A DNA stretch of 64,000 nt. It comes from Petaurus breviceps papuanus. Lineage: Eukaryota; Chordata; Mammalia; Diprotodontia; Petauridae. Positions 30,693 through 42,832 of this stretch are shown piece after piece. Position 1 is the stretch's first letter. Each line of letters begins with the position of its first letter. Where the stretch lies: the NCBI GenBank assembly GCA_028583685.1, contig JAMXIF010000032.1, forward strand, positions 5,813,195-5,877,194, written 5' to 3'. The position numbers were made by a program, and so were the translations under genes. Below the pieces are notes generated by a model. The model was given only the letters and a program-made list of their open reading frames with translations. It was not told the DNA's origin and did not search any database.

Positions 30693-33600
30693 CAATATAA
30701 AGAAAGTGAGAAAATTATATTTTAATTTGCACTGAGAGTTTATAAATTCTTCCTCTGGAGGTGGATAGCATTTTTTATCATAAGTCCTTTGGAATTGTCT
30801 TGGATTATGGTATTTATTAGAGTAGTCAAGTCTTTGTAGTAGTCAAGTTGATTATAATTATGACATTGCAGCTATTATACACAGTAATCTCCTGGTTTTT
30901 TTCACTTCACTTTGTATTAATTCATATAGCTCTTGTCAGTCTTTTTTCTGAAGCCACTTTCCTTTTCATTTCTTAAAGTACAGTAGTACTCTGTCACAAT
31001 CATATGCCACAAACTTTTTTCATCTTATCCTCTGATATAAGTCATTTCTGATACATGTGAGGTGATACCTCAGAGTTGTTTTAATTTGCATTTCTCTAAT
31101 CAATAATGATTTAGAGTGGTTTTTTAAAATTACTACAGATAACTTAGATTTCTTCTGAAAACTGTCTGTTCATATGCTTTGACCATTTATCAGTTGTGGA
31201 ATGGCTCTTTTTTAAAAATAAATTTGACTCCATCCCCTATATATTTGAGAAATTAGACCTTATCAGGGAAGCTTGCTGTAAAATTTTTTGACATTACTTC
31301 ATTGTCTATAGCACCTTTTAACAAATGTAGTTTCCCTGATTATTTCTTTTAATTAGGTCTATTTTTGCTTTTCCTCAGATCATGATTGCTACTCCTGTCT
31401 TTTTTTTTTACTTCAGAAGAAGCATAATACATTCTGCTCCAGCCCCTTATTTTAACTTGTGTGTCTTTCTGTTTCAAGTATATATCTTGCAAGCAATATA
31501 CTATTAGATGTTGGTTTCTAATTCATTCTACTCTCTGCTTCCATTTTTTGGGTGAACACATTCTATTCAAATTCATAGTTATGATTAATAATTGTCTATT
31601 ACTTTCCATTTTATTTTCTCCTATTTGTGTTTCTCTCTCTGTTTTTATCCTGTCCCTCTTGAAAGTTTGTTTTGCTTCTGACCAATACCTCCCTTAATCC
31701 ACATTTTCCTTTTATCACTCCTCTCTATATTTCTTATCCCCTTTCTCTTTGATTTCCCTATTTGGTAAGAGATTTCTATACTCAACTGAATGCGTACATA
31801 GAATAGTCTTCCCTCTTTGAACCAATTCCAGTGAGAGTGAGGTTCAAGGATGGCCTTTCACTCTCTACCATGTTCTCTACTATAAAAGTCATTCCTTGCA
31901 TGCCTCTTTTATGTGAAAAACATTTCTTCTTTCAAGCTCTTCCTCCTCCTTTCTCTCATTACATCCTTCTTTCTCACTCCTTCATATATATTTTTAGATC
32001 ATCCCAGCATAATTGACTCATGCTGTATTTTCTGTTTATGGAAACCCCTTCTGTCACAATAATGATAAATTTTTTAGTTGTAACATATATCATCTTCACA
32101 TATAGAAATGCAAACAGTTTAACTTTGTTGGGTCTCCTATAATTACTCTTTCATGTTTACCTTTAAATGCTTCTCTTGAGTCTTGTTTTTGAAAATCAAA
32201 TTTTCTATTCAGTTCTGGTCTTTTCATCAGGAATGCTTAAAAGTCCTTTATTTAATTAAATATTAATTTTTCCCTCTGACTGATCATACTCAGTTTTTTT
32301 TTTTTGGATAGGTTGTTCTTGGTTGTGATCCTAGCTCCTTTGCCTTCCTGAATATCATATTACAAACTCTGTGCCCCTTTAATGTAGAAGATGCTAAATT
32401 TGTTGTGCGCCTAACTATGGGGCCACAATATTTTAATGATTTATTTCTTACTGCTTGCAATGTTTTCTCCTTGACCTGGGAGCACTGGAATTTGACCATA
32501 ATATTCTAGGGAGCTTTCATTTCACTAGATGATTGGTGTATTCTTTGAATTTCTATTTTACCCTCGTATCAAAGATATCAAAGTGATTTTCCTTGATAAT
32601 TTCTTGAAAGAGGATGTCTTGACTCTTTTTCTTATCATGGCTTTCAGGTATTTTAATAATTCTAAAATCATCTCTTCTTGATCTATTTTCTAGGTCAGCT
32701 GTTTTTCCAGTGAGATATTTCATGTTTTCTTCTTTTTTTCATTCTTTTGATTTTGTTTTATTGTTTCTTGATGTATCATGGAGTCATCTTCTATTTTTTA
32801 AATTCTTTTGATTTTGTTTGACTGATTCTTGATGTCTCATAGAGACATTAGCTCCCACTTATCTAATTCTAATTTTTAAGGAATGATTTTCTTCAGTGAA
32901 TTTTTGTACCTCCTTTTCCATTTGGACAATTTTGCTTTTTGAAGATTTTTTCTTCAGTGAAATTTTGTGTTTCTTTTACCATTAGGCCAATTTTGTTTTT
33001 TAAGGTGTTATTTTCCTTACTTTGTTTTTTTGCTTCTTTTACCAAACTGTTAATTTTTTTTTCATAATTTCTTTACATCACTCTCATTTTTCTTCCCATT
33101 TTTTCCTTTACCATTCTTATCTCTTTCTATAACTCTTCCAAAATTTTTGTGGTTTTGGGTTCATTTAGCATTTTTCTTTAAGGCTTTGTCTGTAGTTGTT
33201 TTCACATTGTTGTTTTCTTCTGAGTTTATGTCTTGGTTTTCCCTGCCATCATATTCTTTTTTGTGGTTTGCTTATTTTTCTAGCTTATTTCTTGACTGAA
33301 CTTTATGTTAAAGTTGGGCTCCACTCACTTAGGGCTGGGGAGGCACTGTCCTAAGCTTCAAGCTTATTTATGCTTCTATTTTTAGAGCTAGTTCTGGATT
33401 CTGCAAATTTTTTATGCTTCCAAGGTGGCATGATCTGGAGCGAGGTATGCTCACTGCTTTCCTAATCTGTGTTCTTATCTTTGCCCAGGAAGTGCCGCTG
33501 CACCACAAGCACTAGCATTCCTCTATGCATTGGAACTACAACCAGGGCCGTGATTCCCTTGTGAGCAACCACAAGTGCTCCTCTTCACCCTGCAACCCAG

Positions 33601-34059
33601 AACTGCTTATTGTTAATAGAGTTTCCAGTCAGTGCCAGCTGTACCCAATGCCAGCAAAGGGTCCCCTGTAATCTCTTTCTGACCAGTTGTCTGACCCCTT
33701 TACCATCTCTGGACCGAAAGCTCCCCAAACTGATGCTGTTACCCCTGTCTTGGCTGTCTCCGGGGCTTGTTGCTGGTGCTGGTACCACACTCAGGGTGGG
33801 CTCCCACCCTAGTGTCATAGACCTTTCTTACCAAACTTCTAAGTTGTCTTATGCTGGAAACACATCTCACCATGTCTTTTATTGGCTTTACCACTCCAAA
33901 AATTGATTTGAGACATTATTTTAAAGTTGTTTGGAAGGGAATGTTGGGGGAATTCAGCTGGGTTGCTGCCTATACTCAACCATCTTGGTACCAATGCAGC
34001 TCATCACCTGCTTGGCGACTTGGAGTTTTGGAAAATTGCCTGGGGCAGGTTCCCCATCC

Positions 34060-34172
34060 CTGTCTGGGGCAATGGAACATTATATAACTTGCCCAGAGTC
34101 ATGCAGTTAGTATGTCAGAGTCCATACTTGAACTCAGGTCTTCCTGTCTCTCTATTCATTATGCAACATTGC
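34060..34172 (-). mobile_element. tRNA/CORE-SINE fragment
   Basis: ACTTGCCCAGAGTCATGCAG, TTGAACTCAGGTCTTCCTG and TCATTATGCAACATTGCC form the reversed SINE head. Confidence 0.75.
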
Positions 34173-34189
34173 CTTTGACCTATACTGAT

Positions 34190-34510
34190 ATACAGTCATC
34201 CCTTCCACATCACAACTTCCTCTATTGTGGTTCTGATATATCACAGGTTGGCTTAAGAAATTAGATGAGAATTTTGGGGAGTTTTATAGAGGCCATAGAT
34301 GACACAGAGAAATAACCCAAATTTTATACTGAGATACCATAAACATCCCATAAATGAAGGGCATGGTATGATGGAAGGGCCAAAAATTTTTATGTGGATT
34401 TTCCAGATTGTGGGGGAGCACTGGGCACCTAATCCCCACAGTGTAGAATGGATAATAGTACACATTTAAGTGTCATTTATTATCACAGAAATTGCAAGAT
34501 ATATTTCTTT
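34190..34510. mobile_element. Possible mariner-like remnant
   Basis: TACAGTCATCCCTTCCACATC followed by TCTATTGTGGTTCTGATATATCAC recalls one end of a Tc1/mariner-type element. The other end was not found. Confidence 0.3.
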
Positions 34511-34734
34511 CCTCGTTTCTACCATCACAATTGCATCTTCTCTTGTAGTAGACACAGTTAAATAAAAACAGCTCATAATGATAGCCTGACAATGTACACA
34601 GCATTCTGTCCCATACTACCCCACCTCTTTGTTGAGAGTAGGGCCAAGTATTTTATTATCTGTTCTCCATGACCATTATTCGTTTTTCAGTTTAGTTTGA
34701 TTTTCTTTCAGTAATCTTTTAATTTACATTAATG

Positions 34735-35025
34735 ATGCCCTATGTTTATATAGTTTTTTTTGTGCTCAGTGCATATTACCTCATTTATTCATTAAATTAT
34801 TATTATTAAGAAGCTACCATATGTTAGGCATTATGTTAGGTATTAGCCATACAAAGACAAAAAAAAGAAACATTGCCTTCCTTTAAGAAACTTTCTTTAA
34901 TTGGATGTATTACATCATTTGACCCTGCTTGGTAGTAAAGAGAGATGCTATCACCACCATGAAACAGATGAGAAAACTGAGGTGCAGAGAAGTCCAAGGT
35001 CATATAGTGAGTTAGTGAAAGAAAC
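34735..35025 (-). mobile_element. MIR-family CORE-SINE, split
   Basis: CATTACTGAT-like L2/MIR tail, an inserted reversed L2 end (AAGCTACCATATGTTAGGC, 34795-34905), then ATGAGAAAACTGAGGTGCAGAG. Confidence 0.55.
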
Positions 35026-35200
35026 TTAAAGGATTTAGAATTGAGAGGATACTCAGAAATTGTCTAGTCCAAGAAACTGAGACCCAGAGAGGTTGACCTA
35101 CTTAAAGAATCAGGGTATATAAAGTAGTTAAGGCTCAAACTAGGATTAGAATCCAAATGCCCTGCAATTTGTAGCTGGGAGGGACCTTGGAGATCACCTT
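35026..35200 (-). mobile_element. MIR3/THER-type CORE-SINE
   Basis: TAGAATTGAGAGGATACTCAG tail, GAAACTGAGACCCAGAGAGG core; a second short tail copy lies at 35170. Confidence 0.65.
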
Positions 35201-35204
35201 ATTA

Positions 35205-35335
35205 TTTTTTTTTAATTTAAAGCACATTTGTTTATTTTCTTTTTTCTTTTGGAGGGGGGAGGGCAGGGCAATTGGGGTTAAGTGACTTGCCCAAGGTCAC
35301 AGGGCTAGAAAGTGTTAAGTGTCAGTTGGTGAAAA
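35205..35335 (-). mobile_element. WSINE1-like SINE, truncated
   Basis: Reversed T-rich tail, then GCAATTGGGGTTAAGTGACTT and AAGGTCACAGGGCTAG. Stops before the tRNA head. Confidence 0.75.
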
Positions 35336-35484
35336 CAAGGATCTGAGAAATAGTATGACTTCTCTTATCTCCCAACAGAGCTGGGAGAAGACCACATTCT
35401 TCCCCATCAAGTTGTGGTCAGACTTCTGATGAAAGGTGGATCTATGGATTCTTTCTTTTCCTTCCTTCCACCTTTCAACACTCT

Positions 35485-35526
35485 ATGTGTTTGTGGCCTC
35501 GAGCCCACAGGTTCCCCATTCCTGGT
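35485..35526. mobile_element. Remnant of the palindromic hAT MITE
   Basis: GTGGCCTCGAGCCCACAGG then TTCCCCATTCCTGG matches one end of the elements at 4999 and 36696. Confidence 0.6.
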
Positions 35527-35529
35527 AGG

Positions 35530-36435
35530 AGCTATAAAATTAATCTCGTTGACTTCCTCATAAATTCACATGCTCATAATCCTCAGAACAGAGAGACAAA
35601 ATGAAAGCTTAGAGATCCCAAAGTAACTTTCCCAAGGTCATCCTTACTGATGACTCTGTCCAGGGCTATTCCTCAAAGTCCACACTTGCAAAATGTACAA
35701 TTCCCCCCTGGGGTTTTCAGAGCAGCTTCCAATGTTAAACTGTGTTCAGGGAGCATGTGCAATCTTGTCCCAGAAAAGTGGCCCAATGAGATCATTGGCA
35801 ATCACTCAGCTGCTCCATATGCCCTGGAATTGGAGACTTTGGCTTGGCAATTTGCAGATTATTCTTCCTCTCCTCCCTCCCAAAGTTCAAATTGAACTAA
35901 TTCCCTTAATAGAATGATAGCATGCCAATCAGTGAGCTAACTGTCCTGGAAAGGCTCACCACCCTAGGATTGGGCTAGTACACCTGAGAGAGAGAAATAG
36001 ATGCAGTTCAGTTTGGTGTGAGTAATGCCTCTCTCCCAGGAGACACTGGTACCAGCTCCATTGAGCAGCATTTGGCCTGCTATGGACTGTCTTTCCTGCA
36101 GGAAGCCAGCAAATTGGTGTCTTTTTCTTCTTGGCAAAGAGCTGACCAAAACTACTCATGCTAGTACCATTTATTTTTTCTTTTGCAATGACACAATCGT
36201 ATAGTTCTGTGTATCCACAGAGACTTTCCTAGGCAACAGTGGATTGGTGGTGGTGGTAGTGGTGGGGAAGCTCACTGGGCTCTGAGCTCTGGGGGTCTTT
36301 GAGTTGGTGAAATAACTGGGCAGTTGGCATTTCATGTAACTCAGAGTCAGAAATGGAAGATGGAAGGAAGGAGCTGGAAGTGACCCAACCACCTAGTGAT
36401 TTAAAAAAAAATGCCTGCACACTCATAGAGTAGAA
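35530..36435. other. Unassigned sequence
   Basis: About 900 bases with frames of 61-81 codons overlapping on both strands and no repeat or gene that I recognise. Confidence 0.45.
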
Positions 36436-36439
36436 TATA

Positions 36440-36640
36440 TTAGGGAAGCAGAATGATATATTAGAAGGAGCACTTCTATGTTGATATATTAGAAGGATTG
36501 GAGAACAAGATCACCTTTGTGATCTTGGGCAAATTATTTAAAATGTCTGGGATTACATTTTTCTCATTTATAAAAAGAGGGATGTTGGTCTAGATGGCCT
36601 TCCATTTGTACATCTATAACGCTATGATCATTATGATCCT
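36440..36640 (+). mobile_element. MIR
   Basis: GAAGCAGAATGATATATTAG, TTTGTGATCTTGGGCAAATT and GATGTTGGTCTAGATGGCC core. GATATATTAGAAGGA occurs twice (36456 and 36483), a small tandem duplication. Confidence 0.65.
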
Positions 36641-36695
36641 TTCTCCCTCACCAAGAAATAAGGGCTTTTGTGGCATTGACTGCCCCTCTCTATAC

Positions 36696-36898
36696 CAGGA
36701 GTGGGGAACTTGCAGCCTTGAGGCTATATATGACATTCTAGGTCCTTGGGTGCGGCCTTTTGACTGAGTTCAAGTTTTACAGAGCTAATCCTTTTATTGA
36801 GGGGATTTGTTCTGTGAAGTTTGGATTCAGTCAGAGCTTGGCACCTGAGGACCTACAGGGCCATGTGTATCCTCAAGGCCATAGGTTCCCCACTTTTG
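36696..36898. mobile_element. Palindromic hAT MITE, copy 2
   Basis: 203 bases, the same fold-back family as 4999-5201, with ends CAGGAGTGGGGAAC and GTTCCCCACTTTTG. Flanks CTCTATAC and CTCTATAT agree at 7 of 8, a decayed 8-base duplication. Confidence 0.9.
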
Positions 36899-36899
36899 C

Positions 36900-37253
36900 T
36901 CTATATCCTTCCTTCAATTTGACTGCTTTCTTCTGTGGCATTTAGTCATATGATTTCAAGCTGGAAGAGATCTTGGGGATCATCTGCTCTGTAAGAGTCA
37001 ATTCCAGATTTGAAGTATAGTACTTGGGACACCCTCTCCAACTTATAGAGTGGGTCCCCCAGAGAAGGCTTCTCTGTGTCTACTTGAAACTATACTTCAT
37101 GAGCTCCCACTGATGTGTTTACCTTTAATTGTCATCCAGAGGACTCAATTCAAAGCAAAGGCATTTAATGAAATAATCTAAGTAAAAGGTCTCAGTGACA
37201 CATTTCCCCCACCAACCTGGGGCATACTGTCTCAAAGATTCACATACTTTAGT
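36900..37253. other. Unassigned sequence
   Basis: Includes a short reversed MIR3 tail-like piece at about 36945-36990 (ATTTCAAGCTGGAAGAGATC); otherwise nothing. Confidence 0.4.
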
Positions 37254-37423
37254 GGGAAGAGTGGATGCATATAGGAATATGGGAAGAGAGACACACATAT
37301 AGGGAACAGGTGTGTCCAGGGTACATACGTGAAGGGCATATATATCAAGAAGACATATGGCTATGGCGTACATGTGAAAAGGCACACAAATGGGGAGCAT
37401 GCATGGACAAAGTACATGTACAG
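37254..37423. repeat. Degenerate ~29-base minisatellite
   Basis: About six units of 27-32 bases sharing patterns such as GGGAAGAG..CATATAGG and GACATATGG..GTACAT. The minus-strand frame across it shows a loose 10-residue period rich in C, Y and L. Confidence 0.45.
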
Positions 37424-37644
37424 AATTAGCCCCGGTCTCCAATGCTGCAGAGATGCTGATGTCTTCTGGTGATGTTATCACTAGAGAGATCCTACCAGGA
37501 GTTTCCTACGCATCTCCATCAAAAACAGAAAGGGGTTTTAAATATGATTTAGTTCAATCCCTTTATTAATTTTAAGCCAAATTTAAGCTATTTAAAATGA
37601 TATGGGGGGAAAGGAGACACAGTATGATTTGTCACAGGCTTCTT

Positions 37645-38075
37645 CCACAGCAGCTAGGTGGTACAGTAGAGAGAGTACTTGGCCTGGAGTTAGGGAGACC
37701 TGAGTTCAAATCCAATCTCAGACACTTGTGTGGCACTGGGTAAGTCACTTTATCTCTCTGTCTAACTTTCATCAATCCTAAAATGAGGATAATAATAGTA
37801 TCTAGTTCCTAGCATTGTGGTCAGTCAGTACGTAGACATTTATTAAGTTATTGCTACGTGCCAGACTCTGTGCTAAGTACAAAAAGGGACAAATGGCAGT
37901 CCCTACCCTCATAGTCTAATAGAGGAGACACTAAACAAATATATTCAAATAACCTGTATATGGGATCAATAAGACATAGTTAAAAGAAGGAAGGCACTAG
38001 GATCAAATGAGAGAGAATTTGCAGAATACTTAGCACAATGCCCGGTACCTATAGTAGGTACTTAATAAACGCTTG
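37645..38075 (+). mobile_element. tRNA/MIR-type SINE split by an L2 tail
   Basis: Head CAGCAGCTAGGTGGTACAG, GAGACCTGAGTTCAAATCC, AATGAGGATAATAATAG; then a reversed L2 end (37817-37995, ACATTTATTAAGTTATTGC); then the SINE 3' half ACTTAGCACAATGCCCGG and GTAGGTACTTAATAAACGC. Confidence 0.7.
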
Positions 38076-38099
38076 TCTCTTTACCTTCCTCTTCCTATC

Positions 38100-38228
38100 C
38101 TCGGAGATGTCCTTTTTCATACAGGCTCCAGCTCTTATTCAGCATGTGACCTTGGATGAGTAATTTCTCTTCTATGATCCACAAAATGTAGGGGGTGGGC
38201 TGGATAACCTCTGAGGCTCTTTTCTTAA
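38100..38228 (+). mobile_element. MIR
   Basis: TATTCAGCATGTGACCTTGG then GGTGGGCTGGATAACCTC, the MIR core. Confidence 0.65.
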
Positions 38229-38501
38229 TCATCTAGTAGTCTAATCAAGAGTAGCTTGGATCAACAGAATTACGAATTCAAGTTCGAACATTCTATAATC
38301 ATGTCATTTGAAAATTATTCTTTTGGGGCATGGGACTGAGAATAGGACTTCATAAGGTTTGGTTTATATTGGTGAAAAGTCTTTGAAAAGAATTATTTTC
38401 TAATCCTCTAATGTCTTTTCCCTCTTTGTGGTTTCTAAAACAGGAATTGTCCCATTGTTCACAATGTTACCAATATTTGTTCTCTTGTCATGAAATAACT
38501 G

Positions 38502-38506
<5 letters not shown>

Positions 38507-38545
<39 letters not shown>
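38507..38545. repeat. (AC)n microsatellite
   Basis: Pure AC run of about 39 bases. Confidence 0.97.
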
Positions 38546-38546
<1 letters not shown>

Positions 38547-38574
38547 CCATCAGTAGAGGGTAATTGGTGTTCCT

Positions 38575-38900
38575 TATATGTATGCTTTCTTAAGAATGTG
38601 CAGAACTCATTTTCATGGAGGGCAGGAAATCCTACATTAGAGTTTTCAGGGTGCCATTATCACAGCTCACAGTTTCCATCTGTTCTTTAGCATGCATTGG
38701 TTCCTCGTGAAGTTAAAACTACAAGCTTCCCTGGCACATTAATTACAGTGACAAAGGAAGCATAAATGAGGAAAACAATTCAAAACCATCCATATTTTTT
38801 TCTGGAATATAAATCTTTAACAAAACAAAAAAATCTGGTTCCTGGAAACTGGCTTACACCCCTTTACTTCTTATCTTTTCTCCCCTCCCCAAAAGAAATA
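38575..38900. other. Unique block, conserved-element-like
   Basis: Repeat-free. Words such as GGCACATTAATTACAGTGAC and GCATAAATGAGG give it enhancer-like texture. No ORF. Confidence 0.35.
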
Positions 38901-38934
38901 AAAATAGATAGTGGAGAGATTGTTATGAACTTGT

Positions 38935-39365
38935 AAATACCACTGTCTTTATTGGTCACCTTTCTTTAAGGAGAGCATCCAGGCCATTTATCTCTTCATT
39001 TCTCAGAAGGCCACACCTGAGACTTCTCCATGCTCCAGAAACTTCTTTATTTTGGATGATTCCCTTCATCCCAGAATATAAACCTTGGAATTATCTTCTA
39101 TTCTTGCTGCTTCTCTCTCCAACTTCTCCCACAATCTCCATTTAGGGTCACCTAGACCAACCATCTCGTCATTTCTGGACCTCTGCATTATGATCCCAAG
39201 TGTATCTCTTCTCTTTCCCCTTCCAACTTCTTTTTATGGGTTCTACTTCCCCATTATAATGTAACTTCCTTGACATCTAGGATTTTCTTTCTTTTTGTTA
39301 GTATTTGTATTTCCAGTGTTTAGCACTGTGAGCAGTCAATAAGTGTTGGTTGACTGACTGATTCA
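38935..39365 (+). mobile_element. L2-type LINE 3' end
   Basis: Ends TGTATTTCCAGTGTTTAGC.. GTTGGTTGACTGACTG, a plus-strand L2 terminus; the upstream half resembles the ORF end. Confidence 0.6.
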
Positions 39366-39499
39366 GTGGTCTAGCAGCCAAACTGAGTGAGAGGGCCCTA
39401 TGAACTTTATTACAGACTACCTTATGATTTTCTACTTTTGAGATATTTACCATGTCTCATATTATTAGGAAATAGTACCTCCATCCCTAATAGAGGCAT

Positions 39500-39690
39500 C
39501 TTGATGTCATAAAAAGAAAACTGTCCTAGAGTCACAGGACCTGGGTTTGAGTCCAGGTGGTACCACATATTAATTTGTGTGACACTAGGAAAGTCAATTC
39601 TAACGGGCCACTAATTTTAATTCCCTAATTCTATCTGAGTCTCAGGGTCCTCATTCAGAAAATGAAGGTTAAGGACTAAGTGATGGGCCA
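39500..39690 (+). mobile_element. MIR
   Basis: GACCTGGGTTTGAGTCCAGG head, TGTGTGACACTAGGAAAGTC, and CTCAGGGTCCTCATTCAG core. Confidence 0.7.
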
Positions 39691-39789
39691 CACCAACTCT
39701 GAATCTGATTATTTACTAGAGGACTTCATTTTACAGATGAGGAAACTGAGATCCATTTCCCTCTTTTCTTTCCAGTTCTCCTTCCACCA

Positions 39790-41060
39790 TTAGGAACAGC
39801 ATGGATGAGAAATCAGTAAAGGAGACTAAGAAGGAGCAGACAAGTAAGTAGGAGGAGTGCCAGAGGAGAGCATTGTCCCTACAATCCAGAGAAGGGAAAG
39901 TATCCAGGAGGTATTGTTAATCAATAGTATCAAAAACAGCAGAAAGGTCAAAGATGATGAGGACATTTGCCAATTGATTTGGCAAATAAAAAATGGTTGG
40001 TGACTTTGAGAACAATTTCAGTTGAGTGATAAGGCTAGCAGCCAGATTGGAGGGGGATTAAGAAGAGAGTTGGAAGAAAGAAAGTGGAGGCACCAAATAT
40101 AGATGGCTTTTTGAGGATTTGGCTAAGAAAGAGAGGAGAAAGAAAGGATGATAGACAGCAGGGATTGTGGGTTCTAGCATTTTTTTCTAAGGATAGGAGA
40201 GATCTGGACTTGTTTGTAGGTGGCAGGGAAAGAGCCTGTAGATAGTAAGACATTGAAGATTAGAGAGAGAGATGGTATAATAGTAGGGGTAATCTGTTAG
40301 AGATGATGAGATGGGTTGGAATTAGGGATGTAAATAGAGGGGTTGACCTTGGTGAGGACAAAAGTTACCTCTTAATTAGAGTTTGGAGGAAAAGAAGAAA
40401 TGTGGGGATGAAGGCAAGGGGCTATGAGTTAAGGAGGAGGGGAGAGAAGTAAGATCATGGCAAATAGCTTTGAAATTGGTAAAGTATAGCTCAGGGGCCT
40501 CAGTTGAGAGGGTGGGGGAGGGAGCTATACTTTTGGAGAGATGAGGAAAGAAGAAAAGGTTTGGTATAGCCCTATAAAGAAAGAAGTGGAGAATTAATTA
40601 GGGAGGAGTAGAAGGATCACCTTTGCTTCATTGAGGCCACAATTAAGTTTAGATAATGGAAAATTATAGTGGAACAATTGAGAGGCTTTAAATATGGATA
40701 GAAACAAAGGAGTCAGAAGGTGGGGAAAATCCAGAGTTGAAATTTGGTAAGGCATGAGTGACATTAGGATATGGGAGTGAGGGAATCTAGAGAAAAGGAA
40801 GGGGCAGGTTCATTAATGGGTAAAGACTAGGATGAGAACAAAATTTAGCCAGAATAAGAGTGATGTCCTGGAAAGATACAATGGGATGGAGAAAATGTGG
40901 GTTATGGTGAGGACAGAGAAGAGATTTGGGAGGAATAAGGCATAGGGAGAGCTGGAATGATAGATCGTGCTTGGATAAAAGAACGTGAGAGTTATTAATT
41001 ATGAAAGTAAAATACTTATGGATGACGGCAAGATCAAGGACATGGGTGTCTTTCTAGGTG
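39790..41060 (-). mobile_element. Long L2 ORF fragment
   Basis: The reverse complement near 39880-39960 reads IIFDLSAVFDTID, the L2/CR1 RT signature. The rest follows the purine-rich reversed L2 ORF, about 1.27 kb in all. The longest L2 piece in the window; many stops. Confidence 0.72.
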
Positions 41061-41124
41061 AGTCATAGGAATTGAGTAAATAAAGGAATTGGGATATTAG
41101 GGCCATATTTCAAGGTTGTTATCA

Positions 41125-41365
41125 TTCTTCAAGGCTCAAATCAGCCGTTACCTCCTCTATAAAGTTTTTCCCACTCCTTGGTAATACTGTAAACAAGGTA
41201 CAAATTACCTTATATTTATTTATCTGTGAACATATAGAATCTAAGTTTTCAGAGGGCAGCAGCTAGCTTGTCTTTTACCATTATTTCCTCCTGTATCAAT
41301 GCATGCTAGAGCATGGTTTCTTGTACCTTGTAGATGCTTGGTATTTGTTGAATTGAGTAGAAATT
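41125..41365 (+). mobile_element. L2 3' end
   Basis: CTTCAAGGCTCAAATCAGCCG.. TTACCTCCTCTATAAAG.. GCTTGGTATTTGTTGAATTG. Points opposite to the neighbouring L2. Confidence 0.78.
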
Positions 41366-41929
41366 TTCATCTCTTTCATCCCTCCCCCATCTCTGTGGAT
41401 AATAGGATCCAAAAAGCCCTATTAAGATAGGTTAAAATGGTGGGCTGAATCTAACAAGATGATATTTAATAGAAACAAATCTAGTGTCATATTTGGACTC
41501 AGCAAAATCAACTCCTTAAGTAGAAAATATGTGAGACATGGCTACACAGCAGATTTTAGGGAGAAGATCTGAGGGTTTTAATGACCTGTGGTCTAAATAA
41601 GGGCCAGTGGTGCAATGTTTCTGACAAAAAAGCTCATAGGATGTTTAACTGGAGAAGACAAGGCTAGGAAGGAGGAGAGGAGTATTGGGAAGTACTGGGT
41701 TTCTCCTTACTTGAGTTCTTTAAGCTAAAGCTGCTTGACCAGTCATCAGGAATTTTGCAGAGCTTTTCTTGGTCAGGTACTAATTGGATTAATTTTCCCC
41801 TGAGGTTTCTTCCAACTCTGTGATCCTGTGACCTCAATAAAAGTTCAGTTCTCCATAGAGGGAGGAATATGATGGGTGGGTGAGTAGTTAGTGGGGGTGT
41901 GCCGGTAAATGTATTGACAAGTGACTCTC
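41366..41929. other. Unassigned sequence
   Basis: Only a short MIR3-tail-like piece (TTTCTTCCAACTCTGTGATCC, about 41807) is recognisable. Confidence 0.4.
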
Positions 41930-42430
41930 TGGGAAAAAAAAATACATGCATGACACACTTTAAAGTTTAATCTGCAATATTAACACTTTCACTATCCTTT
42001 TCTTAAGTCCAGACAAGCAACAAAACAATAATAAATAAAAGTCCTGATTTGTTCGCTTACACAGAAAATTTAACAATTGGCTTTCTCAAGCAGGTTTGAG
42101 CTGGTTCCAGCACACACTTAGTAGGTAGTGGGAAAAGGTAAAAGGTGGTGAATCTAATCATAGAATCTGTTGAATTTAATTGACACCACAGAGCTCATAA
42201 ATTTCCTTACCTAACTGGGGAAGAAAGCCCTAACATGATCCAAGCATTTATGAGCAGCAATAAATCATTTCAAATAGTAAAAATATGTCAAATAAAAACC
42301 TCTCAACAATTAAAGGGAAAAGTTGGCATCGAATATGAATCATTCACCAGCACTAATAAACAAAGAAGCAATTTCAGGACAGCAGTAGCTGCAGGCCAAT
42401 AACATCATGCTCTATCCTAAGCCTCATTTT
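41930..42430. other. Unique AT-rich block, conserved-element-like
   Basis: About 500 bases with no repeat and no ORF, rich in AATAAA-, ATTAACA- and TCATTTCAAATAG-type words. Candidate conserved noncoding element. Confidence 0.4.
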
Positions 42431-42624
42431 TTTTGGTCATTACTTTTAAGGTAAAGATTAGGTCATAGGGATTTGGTCTGAGTTTATATTAAATGTATAA
42501 GGCTTCTCCTGGGGTCTTCAGACAGACTCAAACAATGATCCCAAAGAAGAAAAATTTTTATTTTGGTGTAGCTTTAAGTAATCCTGTTAAAATGATCACG
42601 GGAACTTTAATTAGAAGGGACCTT

Positions 42625-42832
42625 AAAATTCATCAAATAGGATCAGAGTTGGAAGGTACCTTAGAGGTCATCTGATCCAACCACCTATTTTGCAAATAAT
42701 GAAGCACAGCAAGGTTAAAGTAACTTCCTTAAGGTCACATGGTAGTTAAATGTCAGAAGCAGGTTTTGAATATAAGTCTTGTAACTTTTGAGTCAATATT
42801 CTTCCCACTGGACCACATTGCTTGCCTTCATC
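42625..42832 (-). mobile_element. MIR3/THER-type CORE-SINE
   Basis: GATCAGAGTTGGAAGGTACC tail, TTAAGGTCACATGG core, GACCACATTGCTTGCC end; nearly full length. Confidence 0.8.

Larger units (their letters stand above)
30405..33990 (-). mobile_element. L1 with 5' end and large ORF2 deletion
   Basis: On the minus strand: 5' end near 33990 (CCAAGATGG), 5' UTR to about 33300, decayed ORF1 to 32160 (including MIFRKAKELGSQPRTTYPKK and an extended coiled coil), an inter-ORF spacer, the start of the ORF2 endonuclease (about 31590-31280, GWSRMYYASSEVKKK), then a jump to the ORF2 C-terminus (31260-30800) and the 3' UTR. The rest of the endonuclease and the whole reverse transcriptase core are missing. 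Older and more diverged than the HAL1 at 17.3 kb. Confidence 0.8.

Noticed and set aside
5063-36945. Matching peptides MTEPKFYRTNPL and MTEFKFYRANPF at 5063 and 36760
   Set aside because: Both translate the same arm of the palindromic hAT MITE.
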